Positions 54,878-62,858 of a stretch of 64,000 nucleotides of DNA are shown piece after piece. A program made the position numbers and the translations under genes. This DNA is from Actinomycetes bacterium. Its GTDB lineage: Bacteria; Actinomycetota; Acidimicrobiia; Acidimicrobiales; Microtrichaceae. Location: contig JAEVZA010000449.1 of the NCBI GenBank assembly GCA_023392475.1, positions 38,476 through 102,475 on the forward strand, given 5' to 3'. Each line of letters starts with the position of its first letter. The first letter of the stretch is position 1. The notes below the pieces were generated by a model that worked only from the letters and a program-made list of their open reading frames with translations, made no database searches and had not been told where the DNA came from.

Positions 54878-55231
54878 ATGCCAGCGCTGTTTTCTATCTC
54901 GCATGGATGTGCCGACGAGACCGTGGATTTCGCACCGCTCAGCGTGCCCGACCTGTTGGGACCACGCTGTCACAGACAGGAGACCTGCCAGCGATGTACC
55001 GTCGGCTGCTCTGTGCGCGCATGCGATCCCGGAGAGCCTCTGACGACGAAATTTGCGGCTTCCGAGGAGGAACGCCCCATTCGGTGGGGCATCCTGGTTG
55101 CCTCGAGGATGGGTCGGGACATGGCGACTGGTTCCATGCGAGCGGTCGCGGCACGCGTTGGGTTGGTGCCGGACCGAGCTGCGAGCTCCGTGCGGATCCT
55201 CGACGGTCGTGATCGCACACGGGCGGCGTGA
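54878..55231 (+). CDS. Possible small Cys-rich protein
   Basis: 117 residues in the gap between the large membrane gene and the channel gene. The frame contains six cysteines clustered as RCHRQETCQRCTVGCSVRAC, then a basic helical end (MGRDMATGSMRAVAARVGL). The stop at 55,231 is 1 nt before an in-frame GTG of the channel gene (55,233), which would suit coupling. A competing frame (54,849-55,043) has two CxxC pairs. There is no ribosome site for either. Reality is uncertain; the 54,831-55,208 gap otherwise holds nothing I recognise. Confidence 0.35.
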   Translation: MPALFSISHGCADETVDFAPLSVPDLLGPRCHRQETCQRCTVGCSVRACDPGEPLTTKFAASEEERPIRWGILVASRMGRDMATGSMRAVAARVGLVPDRAASSVRILDGRDRTRAA

Positions 55232-57410
55232 CGTGTGGCGTCGGCTGGTGCGACGAATCGACCGCTGGCTCGAAGGAGGTGACAGCCGAGCCATCATCCT
55301 CCTGGCAGGCTTGGCGATCGCCGTGGCGGTCCTGTCCGCGGTGGTGGCCTTGGTCTTCCATGCTCAGCTCTTCGACGGCTCCGGCGTCCACGAGCTGGGA
55401 CCGGTCGACGGGTTCTGGCAGGCGTTGGTGCGCACCATCGACCCAGGCCAGATCACAGCAGACCATGGCAGCGGAAGGACGATCGGTCTCGTCACCACGG
55501 TGTTCGGTCTGCTCCTTCTCTCCACCCTCATCTCCTTGGTCGGCAACGTCGTGGAGCGGCGGGTGGAACGGGCCCGACGCGGGCGCGACCCCGTGGAATT
55601 TCGGCGCGGCCACGATGACGTCCCGTACCACGTCGTACTGGGGTGGAGTGAACTCACCCTCCCTCTGCTGGGGCAGCTGGCTCACTCCCACACCGGGCAG
55701 CTGCGACCCGATGTGTTGGTGTTGGCGCCTCGGCCCGCAACCGACATGCGCCAACAAATCGACGAGTACCTCGAGCAGGAGCACCGGAACCAACGCACGA
55801 AAGCTTCAGACCTCCCGCACAAGCCCCGTCACTGGCCGGAGCTTCGCACCGGAAATCCCACCGATGACCGGGACCTCATCCGCATCGCGCGCCTGGAACG
55901 CGCCACCTCGGTGATCGTGCTCGCGCCCGACCCCGAACGAGGGGACGTTTCGGGCCTCGGAGGGCCTGACGACTTGTGCCCGGCGTCGGCCGAGGTCGTC
56001 AAGGTCGCCGTAGCAGTCTCTGCGGCCGCAGCGACCCAACCCGAAGCCCAACCTGAGCAGTCGACGACCTCGACCTCCGCCCTTCCCCTCCGCCTCGTCG
56101 TGGAGGTGCCCGGGAGCGCCCGCACGGACCGGAACCTCGGCGCCAGGCTCACGCAGCGGCTGCCTGGCCCGCCATCCGTTGGCCGGCCAATCTTGGTCCT
56201 GCCAGTCGACGTGGCTCGCCTCCACACGCACCTCGCGGCCCGTGTCTCGCGTCAGGCGGGACTGACCTCGGTGTACCGAGAACTCCTGGACTTCCAAGGT
56301 TGCGAGTTCCACGTTCTTCCCCGCCGCGACCACGCGGACGGCGCCCCGAGGGTCCGAGGGGACGTGGAAGGACTCCAGTTCGGTCAAGTGGCAGAGGGCA
56401 TCGCCGACGGCATCGTCGTGGGCGTCGTGGACGACGGTCCAGATCGCCAGGGCTTCCGCATTCCCCCCTGGACTGAAGTTCCCGACACCGACGAACGCTT
56501 CGTTGTCCTGAGCGAGCGCGCCGACTCTGCAACCATGCCTCCTCCGAATGATGCCATCGTCGCGTTCGGCTCAATCCCGCTCCACACTGCAACGCCAGAA
56601 GAGGAATCGGTGTTGGTCCTCGGCTGGAATCACCGCGGGCCGGGTCTGATCGAGGCCCTCCAAGCGCAGTTGCCGGACGGCTCCACGATCACCGTCGTGG
56701 GCGACCACACCGATATCCCGATTGATGAAGCGGGAACGGTCAAGGTCGAACACCAGAACGCTCCCGGCGGGTTTCAGGAATGGCTCGACCAGCCGGACAA
56801 CGCTGGTCTCCTGAAGTGCGACCACGTCTTGGTGCTCGGTGACGACGACGTCAGTCCGGCCGTGTCCGACGCTGGTGTGCTGCTCACCCTGCTGGCGCTC
56901 AGCTCTGGCTCACGCATCGCCCGGCGCACCACCGTGGTTGCCGAATTGCGCGAGCGACCCAATCGCCGCCTCGCTCGCCGCAGGTTCAACGATGACCTCG
57001 TGGTCGGCGACTCGCTGATCGCTTGCGTACTTGCGCAGTACGCGGCCACTCCAGCGCTCACCGATGTGTTCGCCGCCCTGATCGAACACGCCTGCGACCC
57101 CGCCTTCGAGTTTCGGTTCCTGCGCGTGCCAGAACCGTTTGGCGCTGCGAACGGGCAGGCCGCCACGTTCAGAGATCTTCAGCGCTGGTGCTGGCAGCGA
57201 GGGTTCATTGCCCTGGGCTATCGAGCAAACGGAGAACCGCCGGTGCTCAACCCGAATCTCGACCAGCCAGTGGGTTGGCCCGCCTCGTGCGTGACATCGA
57301 AGCTCGAGGCGGTCGTGGTGACCAAGCTTCCCCGCTCGCCCGGCGAGGTCGCGACTGCGCCGGGGTCTCGACGACTTGGGCCTGACGCGAAGACGCACAG
57401 CGCTCCATGA
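55209..57410 (+). CDS. CASTOR/POLLUX-like ion channel with two RCK-type domains
   Basis: 733 residues from GTG 55,209 (GTG 55,233 is an alternative). TM1 (AIILLAGLAIAVAVLSAVVAL, about 27-47), a pore-loop-like segment (GFWQALVRTIDPGQITAD, about 68-85) and TM2 (TIGLVTTVFGLLLLSTLISLVGNVVERRV, about 92-120) are followed by HVVLGWSELTLPLLGQL (about 138-154). That block closely resembles the LGWn..l..ii.eL block that begins the RCK region in plant CASTOR/POLLUX and bacterial relatives. A second VLVLGWNHRGPGLIEAL (about 475) starts another RCK-like unit. There is no GYG filter; DPG occupies the pore loop, as in CASTOR types (calcium or cation permeable). Being last in the vWA-tubulin block, it could be a ligand-gated effector that alters membrane potential; this is inference. 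Confidence 0.85.
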   Translation: MIAHGRRDVWRRLVRRIDRWLEGGDSRAIILLAGLAIAVAVLSAVVALVFHAQLFDGSGVHELGPVDGFWQALVRTIDPGQITADHGSGRTIGLVTTVFGLLLLSTLISLVGNVVERRVERARRGRDPVEFRRGHDDVPYHVVLGWSELTLPLLGQLAHSHTGQLRPDVLVLAPRPATDMRQQIDEYLEQEHRNQRTKASDLPHKPRHWPELRTGNPTDDRDLIRIARLERATSVIVLAPDPERGDVSGLGGPDDLCPASAEVVKVAVAVSAAAATQPEAQPEQSTTSTSALPLRLVVEVPGSARTDRNLGARLTQRLPGPPSVGRPILVLPVDVARLHTHLAARVSRQAGLTSVYRELLDFQGCEFHVLPRRDHADGAPRVRGDVEGLQFGQVAEGIADGIVVGVVDDGPDRQGFRIPPWTEVPDTDERFVVLSERADSATMPPPNDAIVAFGSIPLHTATPEEESVLVLGWNHRGPGLIEALQAQLPDGSTITVVGDHTDIPIDEAGTVKVEHQNAPGGFQEWLDQPDNAGLLKCDHVLVLGDDDVSPAVSDAGVLLTLLALSSGSRIARRTTVVAELRERPNRRLARRRFNDDLVVGDSLIACVLAQYAATPALTDVFAALIEHACDPAFEFRFLRVPEPFGAANGQAATFRDLQRWCWQRGFIALGYRANGEPPVLNPNLDQPVGWPASCVTSKLEAVVVTKLPRSPGEVATAPGSRRLGPDAKTHSAP

Positions 57411-58126
57411 ACCGGCCGGGATTGTCGACGAGCGTCCGCTCGGCGATCTTCGCGTGGCGACTTCAACACCGTAACTCGAACCGGTGCGAGGCAGGCTCGC
57501 ATGACCGAGGGGCGCTCGAACATCGTCTCACGCGCAAGCCACACGCTCGATTGGCTTCCCGGTCGGCGCCAGAGGCCAGCGACCACGCAGCGTCGGGGAT
57601 TCGCCGAGTCGTTGCTGTTGCTTGTTCGCCGCTTCAGCGTGATCACCGCGGACCCAGCGGGAAGCCGGCGGCTGTGTGTAGACGGGCCGGTTAAACAGCT
57701 GGGCCCCGATCCGCTCGACGGCAAACGTTGGGACCGGGCCGCGAACCGGATCGCGACAACGGGCAGCTCCGCAGCGTTGAGCTCATTGAGCACCCGTTCC
57801 GCCGGCGCCGTCGAAATACAAGCTCTCGCCGCCGGCCACGCTTTGGACACCGACACGTCAACCCCGGCCGAGCACCGTTCGGAACGGCGTGCCATGGCAC
57901 GCGCTCAACACCAGCACCGCTGCCAGTGACATCGCCGTTGCCATGACTGCGGTTCGCCGCACGACTTCCTCCCCCGGACAGATTCCGAAATAGAGCTGAC
58001 TCCGTCGCGGCACAAGTGGGGCCGAGTACCTACAAGCGGGCAGGCGCACGGGCAATGCCTGCCGCCGCTGATCCGACATTGGGCGCGGCCGTGTGCGCGT
58101 CGCCGTCGACGCGTCGCGAGGTGGAC
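57411..58126. other. 716-bp stretch with broken lipoprotein gene
   Basis: No intact gene lies between the channel gene and the IS element. On the minus strand there is a clear lipoprotein start (57,962) whose frame closes after 34 codons. The rest shows no gene I can support. Confidence 0.5.
57858..57962 (-). pseudogene. Lipoprotein signal-peptide remnant, frame closes early
   Basis: GTG at 57,962 follows gggaggaa with short spacing and encodes VRRTAVMATAMSLAAVLVLSAC, a textbook basic-hydrophobic-lipobox (LSAC) signal; the residues after Cys are HGTPFRTVLGRG and then a TGA. A lipoprotein of 34 residues is implausible, and other frames downstream are only weakly protein-like. I read it as a lipoprotein gene broken by a frameshift near 57,860. 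The IS3 element lies 165 bp upstream of its start, not inside it. Confidence 0.5.
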
Positions 58127-58127
58127 C

Positions 58128-58152
58128 GGAGTTGCCCCGCTTCGTTGGACAC
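58128..58152. repeat. IS left terminal inverted repeat
   Basis: Begins GGAGTTGCCCCGCT and ends TGGACAC; the reverse complement of 59,376-59,400 has the same ends with four differing central bases. Confidence 0.8.
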
Positions 58153-58189
58153 CTGATTCTGGGGGAGACCCTGGAGGAAGGAGACCCAG

Positions 58190-58486
58190 ATGGGTCGTCC
58201 AGCGAAGTACCCGGAGGAGTTCCGTCGGGAGGCCGTGAACTTGGTGAACGGCTCGGGCAGACCGGTCGCGGAGGTGGCCCGGTCCCTCGAGATCGCCGAT
58301 GGCACCTTGTGGAACTGAGTGAAAGCCGACCGTGAACGCGTCGCTCGGGATGCTGATCCGCAGGCGTTGTCGGAGTCGGAACGCGCCGAGTTGAAGCGGC
58401 TGCGCAAGGAGCCCGCACAGTTCAGGATCGACAACGAGATCCTCCGGAAGGCGGCCGCCTATTTCGCACGGGAGACGAACCGGTGA
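58190..58486 (+). pseudogene. IS3 orfA (transposase HTH subunit) with internal TGA
   Basis: 98 codons from ATG 58,190 after a ctggaggaagg site. MGRPAKYPEEFRREAVNLV and then VAEVARSLEIADGTLWN form the IS3 orfA helix-turn-helix. Codon 43 (58,316-58,318) is TGA where family members have Trp (NWVK), so a single G-to-A change ends the reading; beyond it the frame continues normally (VKADRERVARDADPQAL...LRKAAAYFARETNR). The leucine-zipper-like second half is therefore not made unless the stop is read through. The end overlaps orfB. Confidence 0.8.
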
Positions 58487-59361
58487 CCGGCTTCCGGTTC
58501 GTCGACGGTCACCAAGCCGAGTACCGAGTCGTCGATCTGTGCCGCGTCACCGGAGTGTCCCGCTCCCGCTCGGGGTTCTACGCGTGGCGCACCCGTGAGC
58601 CATCGATACGCGACCTGGCCGACGCCGAGTTGCTGGTCGAGATCCGCGAGATCCACCAGGCGTCGCGATGCACCTACGGGGCGCCGAGGGTGTGGGGTCA
58701 GCTCCGCCGGGCGGGTCACCGCGTCGGCCGCAAACGGGTCGCTCGTCTGATGGCTGCTGACGGGCTCATCGGCGCGCACGCTCGACGTCGCTGGCGTCGT
58801 GGTCGGCACCCTGCGATGGTCCGGGCCCCGGACCTGTTGGAGCGGGACTTCACCGCAGAACGCTCCGATCTGCGATGGCTTGCGGACTTCACCGAGTTCG
58901 CCTGCATCGACGGCAAGCTGTTGCTGGCCGGGATCCGAGATCTCCACGATCGAGGTCTGGCCGGCTGGTCGATGGGCGAACGCCAGACCACTGACCTCGT
59001 CGTCGCGGCGCTCGTCATGGCCATCGGCCGGCGAGACCCTTCCGAGCAGCTGCTCCACCACGCGGACCACGGAGCTCAATACACCAGCGTCGAGTTCACC
59101 AATCGGCTGGCGGACTGGAACCTCCGAGGCTCCTACGGATCGGTCGGCGACGCCTACGACAACGCTGCGATGGAGACCTTCTGGGCGGCCCTCAAGAAAG
59201 GAGATCCGTCACATCTGGGGGCTTGGGAGACCATCACCCGCTCCGAGCTCCGCGCGATCCTGTTCGACTACATCGAGGTCTTCTACAACCGGCGACGCCA
59301 CCAACGCGGCCTCGACGACCGAACCCTCGCCGAGGCCTACGCAGCCAGCCCAGCAGCCTGA
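58483..59361 (+). CDS. IS3 orfB transposase (DDE integrase core)
   Basis: 292 residues; GTG at 58,483 overlaps the orfA stop (GTGA). HTH_21-type region YRVVDLCRVTGVSRSGFY-like and TYGAPRVWGQLRRAGHRVGRKRVARLM precede the rve core: WLADFTEF (D, about 138), LLHHADHGAQYTS (D, about 194) and DNAAMETFWAALKKG (E, about 229) complete the DDE triad. The end YIEVFYNRRRHQRGLDDRTLAE is typical. It is intact, but normal transposase is an OrfAB fusion formed by frameshifting, so the orfA nonsense codon probably makes this copy inactive on its own. Confidence 0.9.
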   Translation: MTGFRFVDGHQAEYRVVDLCRVTGVSRSRSGFYAWRTREPSIRDLADAELLVEIREIHQASRCTYGAPRVWGQLRRAGHRVGRKRVARLMAADGLIGAHARRRWRRGRHPAMVRAPDLLERDFTAERSDLRWLADFTEFACIDGKLLLAGIRDLHDRGLAGWSMGERQTTDLVVAALVMAIGRRDPSEQLLHHADHGAQYTSVEFTNRLADWNLRGSYGSVGDAYDNAAMETFWAALKKGDPSHLGAWETITRSELRAILFDYIEVFYNRRRHQRGLDDRTLAEAYAASPAA

Positions 59362-59375
59362 TCTACCGAAGCCCC

Positions 59376-59400
59376 GTGTCCATCAGAGCGGGGCAACTCC
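59376..59400. repeat. IS right terminal inverted repeat
   Basis: Starts GTGTCCA and ends AGCGGGGCAACTCC, the inverse of the left end at 58,128-58,152. Confidence 0.8.
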
Positions 59401-59491
59401 ATCCGGCCAGTGGCGCCTGAGGCCGGCGCGCGTTGGTTGCGTGGTGTCGGCGATCGAGTGGTCGTCGATGGCGCGTGGTACGAGTGGTGCC

Positions 59492-60352
59492 ATGGGAAGG
59501 AAGCAGTTGGCGTTGCGGCGGCCTGACCGCTGTTCGGTGTGCGGAGTGGACCTCGTCGCTGGTACGACGGCGGAGTGGGACAGCGATCTCAAGACGGTGA
59601 CCTGTCTGGCATGCAGCGTCACCAGTGCTCCGCCACCAACTGCCGACGCACGTTCAGAGCCGAGACTTGTGCAGTCGACACCGCCGGTGGAGATCGACGT
59701 CGGAGTTGCCGGAGCGTCTGCGCGGCGTCAGGCGGATCGCCGGACCGCACAGAGAGAGGCGCGCATCGAGGAGAAGTGGGGGAGCGGCCGCATGGGTCGG
59801 ATCGTCAAGGCGCTCTCCGACGACCCGCAGACGACCAGGGCGTGGCGCGAGGGCGCTGCAGGTGAGGAGCGGGTCGCTCGTCGCCTCGAGGAACGCCTCG
59901 AAGGTCAAGCGGTGTTGCTCCACGACCGAAGGGTGCCCGGAACCCGAGGCAACATCGATCACCTCGTCATCGCGGCCTCGGGCGTCTGGATCGTTGACGC
60001 CAAGCGGTACAAGGGCAAGGTCGAGAAGCGCGATAAGGGCGGCTGGTTCCGGACCGACCTGCACCTGTACGTCGGTGGCCGCGATCAGACCAAGTTGGTC
60101 GAGAAGATGCAGTGGCAGCACGACGCTGTTCGCGCGGCTCTCGGCTCCGACGAGGTGCCGCTCCACCTGGCTCTCACGTTCGTCGATGCGGAGTGGCCGC
60201 TCTTCTTCGCGAAGCCACTGCGGTTCGACGACGTCTGGGTGAGCTGGCCGGCGAAGCTCGCCGATCTCATCGCCGAGCCGGGTCCGTTGTCAGGCGATGA
60301 CATCGAGCGCGTCGCCCGGGAGTTGTCGGTGCGTCTCCCAGCGCAGCGTTAG
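59492..60352 (+). CDS. NERD-domain nuclease with N-terminal zinc knuckle
   Basis: 286 residues from ATG 59,492 (MGRKQLALRRPDRC); an in-frame ATG at 59,468 is an alternative, neither having a clear ribosome site. CSVC and CLAC (about residues 14-17 and 40-43) form a zinc ribbon. A charged helical linker follows, then the NERD domain: AAGEERVARRLEERL, RRVPGTRGNIDHLVIAASGVWIVDAKRYKG-type block (GNIDHL at about 153, DAK at about 169), giving the D..DxK core of a nuclease-like fold. NERD proteins are often found with helicases or in plasmids and islands. It starts 91 bp after the IS end and appears monocistronic; 287 bp without a clear gene follow. Confidence 0.82.
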   Translation: MGRKQLALRRPDRCSVCGVDLVAGTTAEWDSDLKTVTCLACSVTSAPPPTADARSEPRLVQSTPPVEIDVGVAGASARRQADRRTAQREARIEEKWGSGRMGRIVKALSDDPQTTRAWREGAAGEERVARRLEERLEGQAVLLHDRRVPGTRGNIDHLVIAASGVWIVDAKRYKGKVEKRDKGGWFRTDLHLYVGGRDQTKLVEKMQWQHDAVRAALGSDEVPLHLALTFVDAEWPLFFAKPLRFDDVWVSWPAKLADLIAEPGPLSGDDIERVARELSVRLPAQR

Positions 60353-60608
60353 CGACCGGACACTCGACAGGCGGTCGTCGCCGTTCGGTTCGCGTCTTCG
60401 GCGCGATCCCGGAAGCCGTCGGTCGTGGCCCTCTTTGCGGGCGATGGCGTCAGCCCGGCGCCCGACAGGTCTGAAACTCCCGTCGATCGCGGCCCTCCCC
60501 GCATCGTGTCGGAGTGCTCGCGTCAGCTGACTCGGATGACACCCCGGTCCCCTGCGCGGATCACCACGGGAACGGCTGGGTGTCGTCCCGAGCACCCACG
60601 GGAGCTCG

Positions 60609-60621
60609 AGGTGACACACCT
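60609..60621. promoter_or_regulatory. Repeated palindromic element, copy 1
   Basis: AGGTGACACACCT has perfect 5-base arms and lies 18 bp before the 60,640 ATG. The first 12 bases recur at 61,345 ahead of the next gene, suggesting a shared regulator site, though a chance match is possible. Confidence 0.25.
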
Positions 60622-60639
60622 ATCGGGACAATTTCCTCC

Positions 60640-61350
60640 ATGGCAGCGAATAAGGAGCTTTCGTGCGCAGCGGTGCGCCAGATCCGCGACGACACTGACG
60701 CGCTTGAGCTCCTGATCAGCGGGTCGTCCTCGAGACAGCGTGACGCATCGGCCGACGACGATCTCGAGCAGGCTGCGCACCGCGCAGCGCGGCTGGCAAC
60801 GCCGACCGGTTCGGCCACCGACTGGCATCTCGCATGGAACCGCCTCGACCGACTCCAGCAGATCATCCACATGGAATGGTCGCCGCGCCGCGACCGCTCG
60901 GCTGTCGACGAGTCCGACCTGATCCTGCCGATCTGCGCGTTGCGGGCCGAGATGCTCACGACGCTCGAGCAATCCAACGGACTGTTCCACCGAACCACCC
61001 CGTTGGCGCCGCTCGGGCTCCCTCGCTCTAGCGACACAGCGGAACGAGCGTTGCAGCAGCGCATCGAAGGCCGGCCGCTCGACGCCATCGCGAAGACAGC
61101 TGATGTCGACCGATGGACTGCCGAAGCAATGGTGCGTCGACATCTCTTCGAACGCATCGACCGTCTCGCCCCCACGTTCACACACCACCGGCGCGTCACC
61201 TACGAACGGCACCAACAACTGCTCCTCCACGAGCTGAGTCGCGCGACGCCAACCGACGCACACCTGGCCCGTCAGTTCGTGCACCTCGTGCGACGTCACG
61301 CCGGACTGCTCGGCTTGATCCCCGTCCCAGTGCCCGGCGCCCGGAGGTGA
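60640..61350 (+). CDS. Uncharacterised 236-residue helical protein
   Basis: ATG 60,640 (MAANKELSCAAVRQIRDD); upstream in-frame sequence lacks protein character. It is helical, with WHLAWNRLDRLQQIIHMEW in the middle and a C-terminal segment ERALQQRIEGRPLDAIAKTADVDRWTAEAMVRRHLFERIDRL that could hold a helix-turn-helix. There is no enzyme or membrane motif. A 12-base element repeated at the gene's end lies just upstream. It precedes the HTH gene at 61,446 by 95 bp and may be co-regulated. Family not recognised. Confidence 0.55.
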   Translation: MAANKELSCAAVRQIRDDTDALELLISGSSSRQRDASADDDLEQAAHRAARLATPTGSATDWHLAWNRLDRLQQIIHMEWSPRRDRSAVDESDLILPICALRAEMLTTLEQSNGLFHRTTPLAPLGLPRSSDTAERALQQRIEGRPLDAIAKTADVDRWTAEAMVRRHLFERIDRLAPTFTHHRRVTYERHQQLLLHELSRATPTDAHLARQFVHLVRRHAGLLGLIPVPVPGARR

Positions 61351-61445
61351 CACACCCACACCGGCCAGGGCCCTGGTCCGAGTCGATGTGGAATACCCGG
61401 CCTCGATACTGACCACCCCATCAGCGCCCCAGCAAAGGAGCCACC

Positions 61446-62468
61446 GTGACCGACCACGAAGCGGACCCACTCGTCGACGTGACCCCAGCCCAGCACCTCG
61501 CCATCGAGACCCTGCTCACCGGCGGGACCCAGCAGCAGGCCGCCGACGCAGCGGGCGTCGCCCGGGAGACGGTGAATCGGTGGACCAACCACCACCCCGG
61601 GTTCATCGCTGCGCTCAACCAGGGCCGCCGGGCCCGCACCGAGGAACTGCGCGACAGGGCACGCGAGATCGACGCAGCCGCCGTCGAAGCGGTGCTCCAG
61701 GCGGTACGCGACGGTGACACCCGCGCCGCGCTGGACTGGATGCGGATGCGGCCGATAGGTCCCGCAGCGGTCGACCCGTCAGCACCCATGACCCCTGACG
61801 AGGTCATCGACGAGCGCGTCAACGCCCGGTTCGCCCAGGTCGCCGAGGATCTCTTCCAGCGGATGGAGGCGTCCCTCCAGGGACGGCTCGGCCACGTGGT
61901 CCCCGACCGCGACGCGATCCGGGAAACGGTCCGTCACGAACTTGGTCGCGAGGCCGGCCTGCCCCCGCAGCCGGAGCCCGACCCCGAACCACACTGGAGC
62001 GAAGCACCGTGCGTGACGGCGAGCTTCGTGCTCATCGCCGACTCCGACGAGGACGCTCACCGCGCCTGGGACGCTCAGGACGCCACGTCGCTCTCCGACG
62101 CGTCGGACCTCTCACCCATCACCGACTTCGACTTGGTGCTCCTCGCCGAGGACATCCAACCAGAACGACAGCTCCACGCCTTCCGTGAGGTGCCCGCGGA
62201 CGACGCCGTCACCCTCGTCCAGCTCGACCCCGCCTTCACCGCCGCACTCACCTCCATCCCCGAGGGCCGCATCTTCAAGATCGCCGTCGACTGGTCCGAG
62301 AATCCGGACCTCAGCACGTTCATCACTGCTCCCGAGTGCGCCACGGTGATCAGCAACCTCCGCGACATCGTCGCCGCTGTGCCGAAGGACAAGTCGGTGT
62401 ACCTCGCGGCGACGGTGCGCTGCGACGAGGAAGGCGGCCGGGCGGTGCCCGACGCCGAGGCAGCGTGA
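61446..62468 (+). CDS. Helix-turn-helix protein (phBC6A51-type HTH) with unknown C-terminal domain
   Basis: 340 residues; GTG with aaaggag 6 nt upstream. Residues about 15-60 (AIETLLTGGTQQQAADAAGV, then ARETVNRWTNHHPGFIAALN) form a helix-turn-helix of the kind found in phage terminase small subunits and insertion-element regulators. A helical region with AALDWMRMRPIGPAA follows. The C-terminal ~140 residues (after a PQPEPDPEPHW linker) are an acidic alpha/beta domain (VTLVQLDPAFTAALTSIPEG, FKIAVDWSENPDL) that I do not recognise. It may be a phage-derived DNA-binding regulator. Confidence 0.65.
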   Translation: MTDHEADPLVDVTPAQHLAIETLLTGGTQQQAADAAGVARETVNRWTNHHPGFIAALNQGRRARTEELRDRAREIDAAAVEAVLQAVRDGDTRAALDWMRMRPIGPAAVDPSAPMTPDEVIDERVNARFAQVAEDLFQRMEASLQGRLGHVVPDRDAIRETVRHELGREAGLPPQPEPDPEPHWSEAPCVTASFVLIADSDEDAHRAWDAQDATSLSDASDLSPITDFDLVLLAEDIQPERQLHAFREVPADDAVTLVQLDPAFTAALTSIPEGRIFKIAVDWSENPDLSTFITAPECATVISNLRDIVAAVPKDKSVYLAATVRCDEEGGRAVPDAEAA

Positions 62469-62858
62469 CGAAATGTGATGCTCCGTGACGCCCACACCGG
62501 CGTTCCACAAATGGACGGTCGCGTTCCACCCGTGACCCAGGCGCCCCCGGATGCCCAGCCTCACTAGGACCCGGGACTTGTCGCCCGGTCCCACTCGGGC
62601 GGTGCCGGTGCCCGGAGCGCGACGCTCCTAGTGGAACCGGTGGACGACGAGGCTATCGGCGGGCCGGCGAGCGCCGTTGGAGCCGGTCGGGCGGTCCCCG
62701 AGCCGCACTGTCCACGAGCCGAGAGACTTGCGGTCGCACGGGTCACGAAGTACAAACACTGAACTCGCTTCGCGCTTCGCGGGCGGGTTTCGGTGGGGCG
62801 GTGTCCGCGTGGCTGCGCGGCGACCCATCCGTCCCGGGGCGATCAAAGGGGAACGTGG
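62469..62858. other. 390-bp intergenic stretch with structured element
   Basis: No gene is seen. The stretch contains the nested inverted repeats at 62,562-62,633 and the aaagggg ribosome site of the PKD lipoprotein at its end. Confidence 0.5.
62562..62633. repeat. Nested inverted-repeat element, possible ncRNA, terminator or recombination site
   Basis: Perfect 8-base arms CACTAGGA (62,562-62,569) and TCCTAGTG (62,626-62,633) enclose a near-perfect GGACCCGGG/CCCGGTCC stem and a GGAGCG-CGA-CGCTCC hairpin (62,614-62,628) that shares bases with the outer right arm. No T-run follows, so a simple intrinsic terminator is unlikely. The two pairings are mutually exclusive at the right arm. Confidence 0.4.

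Larger units (their letters stand above)
58127..59401 (+). mobile_element. IS3-family insertion sequence
   Basis: About 1,275 bp with imperfect terminal inverted repeats (58,128-58,152 and 59,376-59,400, 21 of 25 positions matching by eye), an orfA with a helix-turn-helix and an orfB with a DDE integrase core, the standard IS3 layout. No clear target-site duplication is seen (flanks ggac and tccg), so it may be old or rearranged. orfA carries an in-frame stop. It separates the channel block from the NERD and HTH genes. Confidence 0.85.

Noticed and set aside
58122..59406. Target-site duplication around the IS3 element
   Set aside because: Flanking 3-5 bases (ggac and tccgg) do not match.
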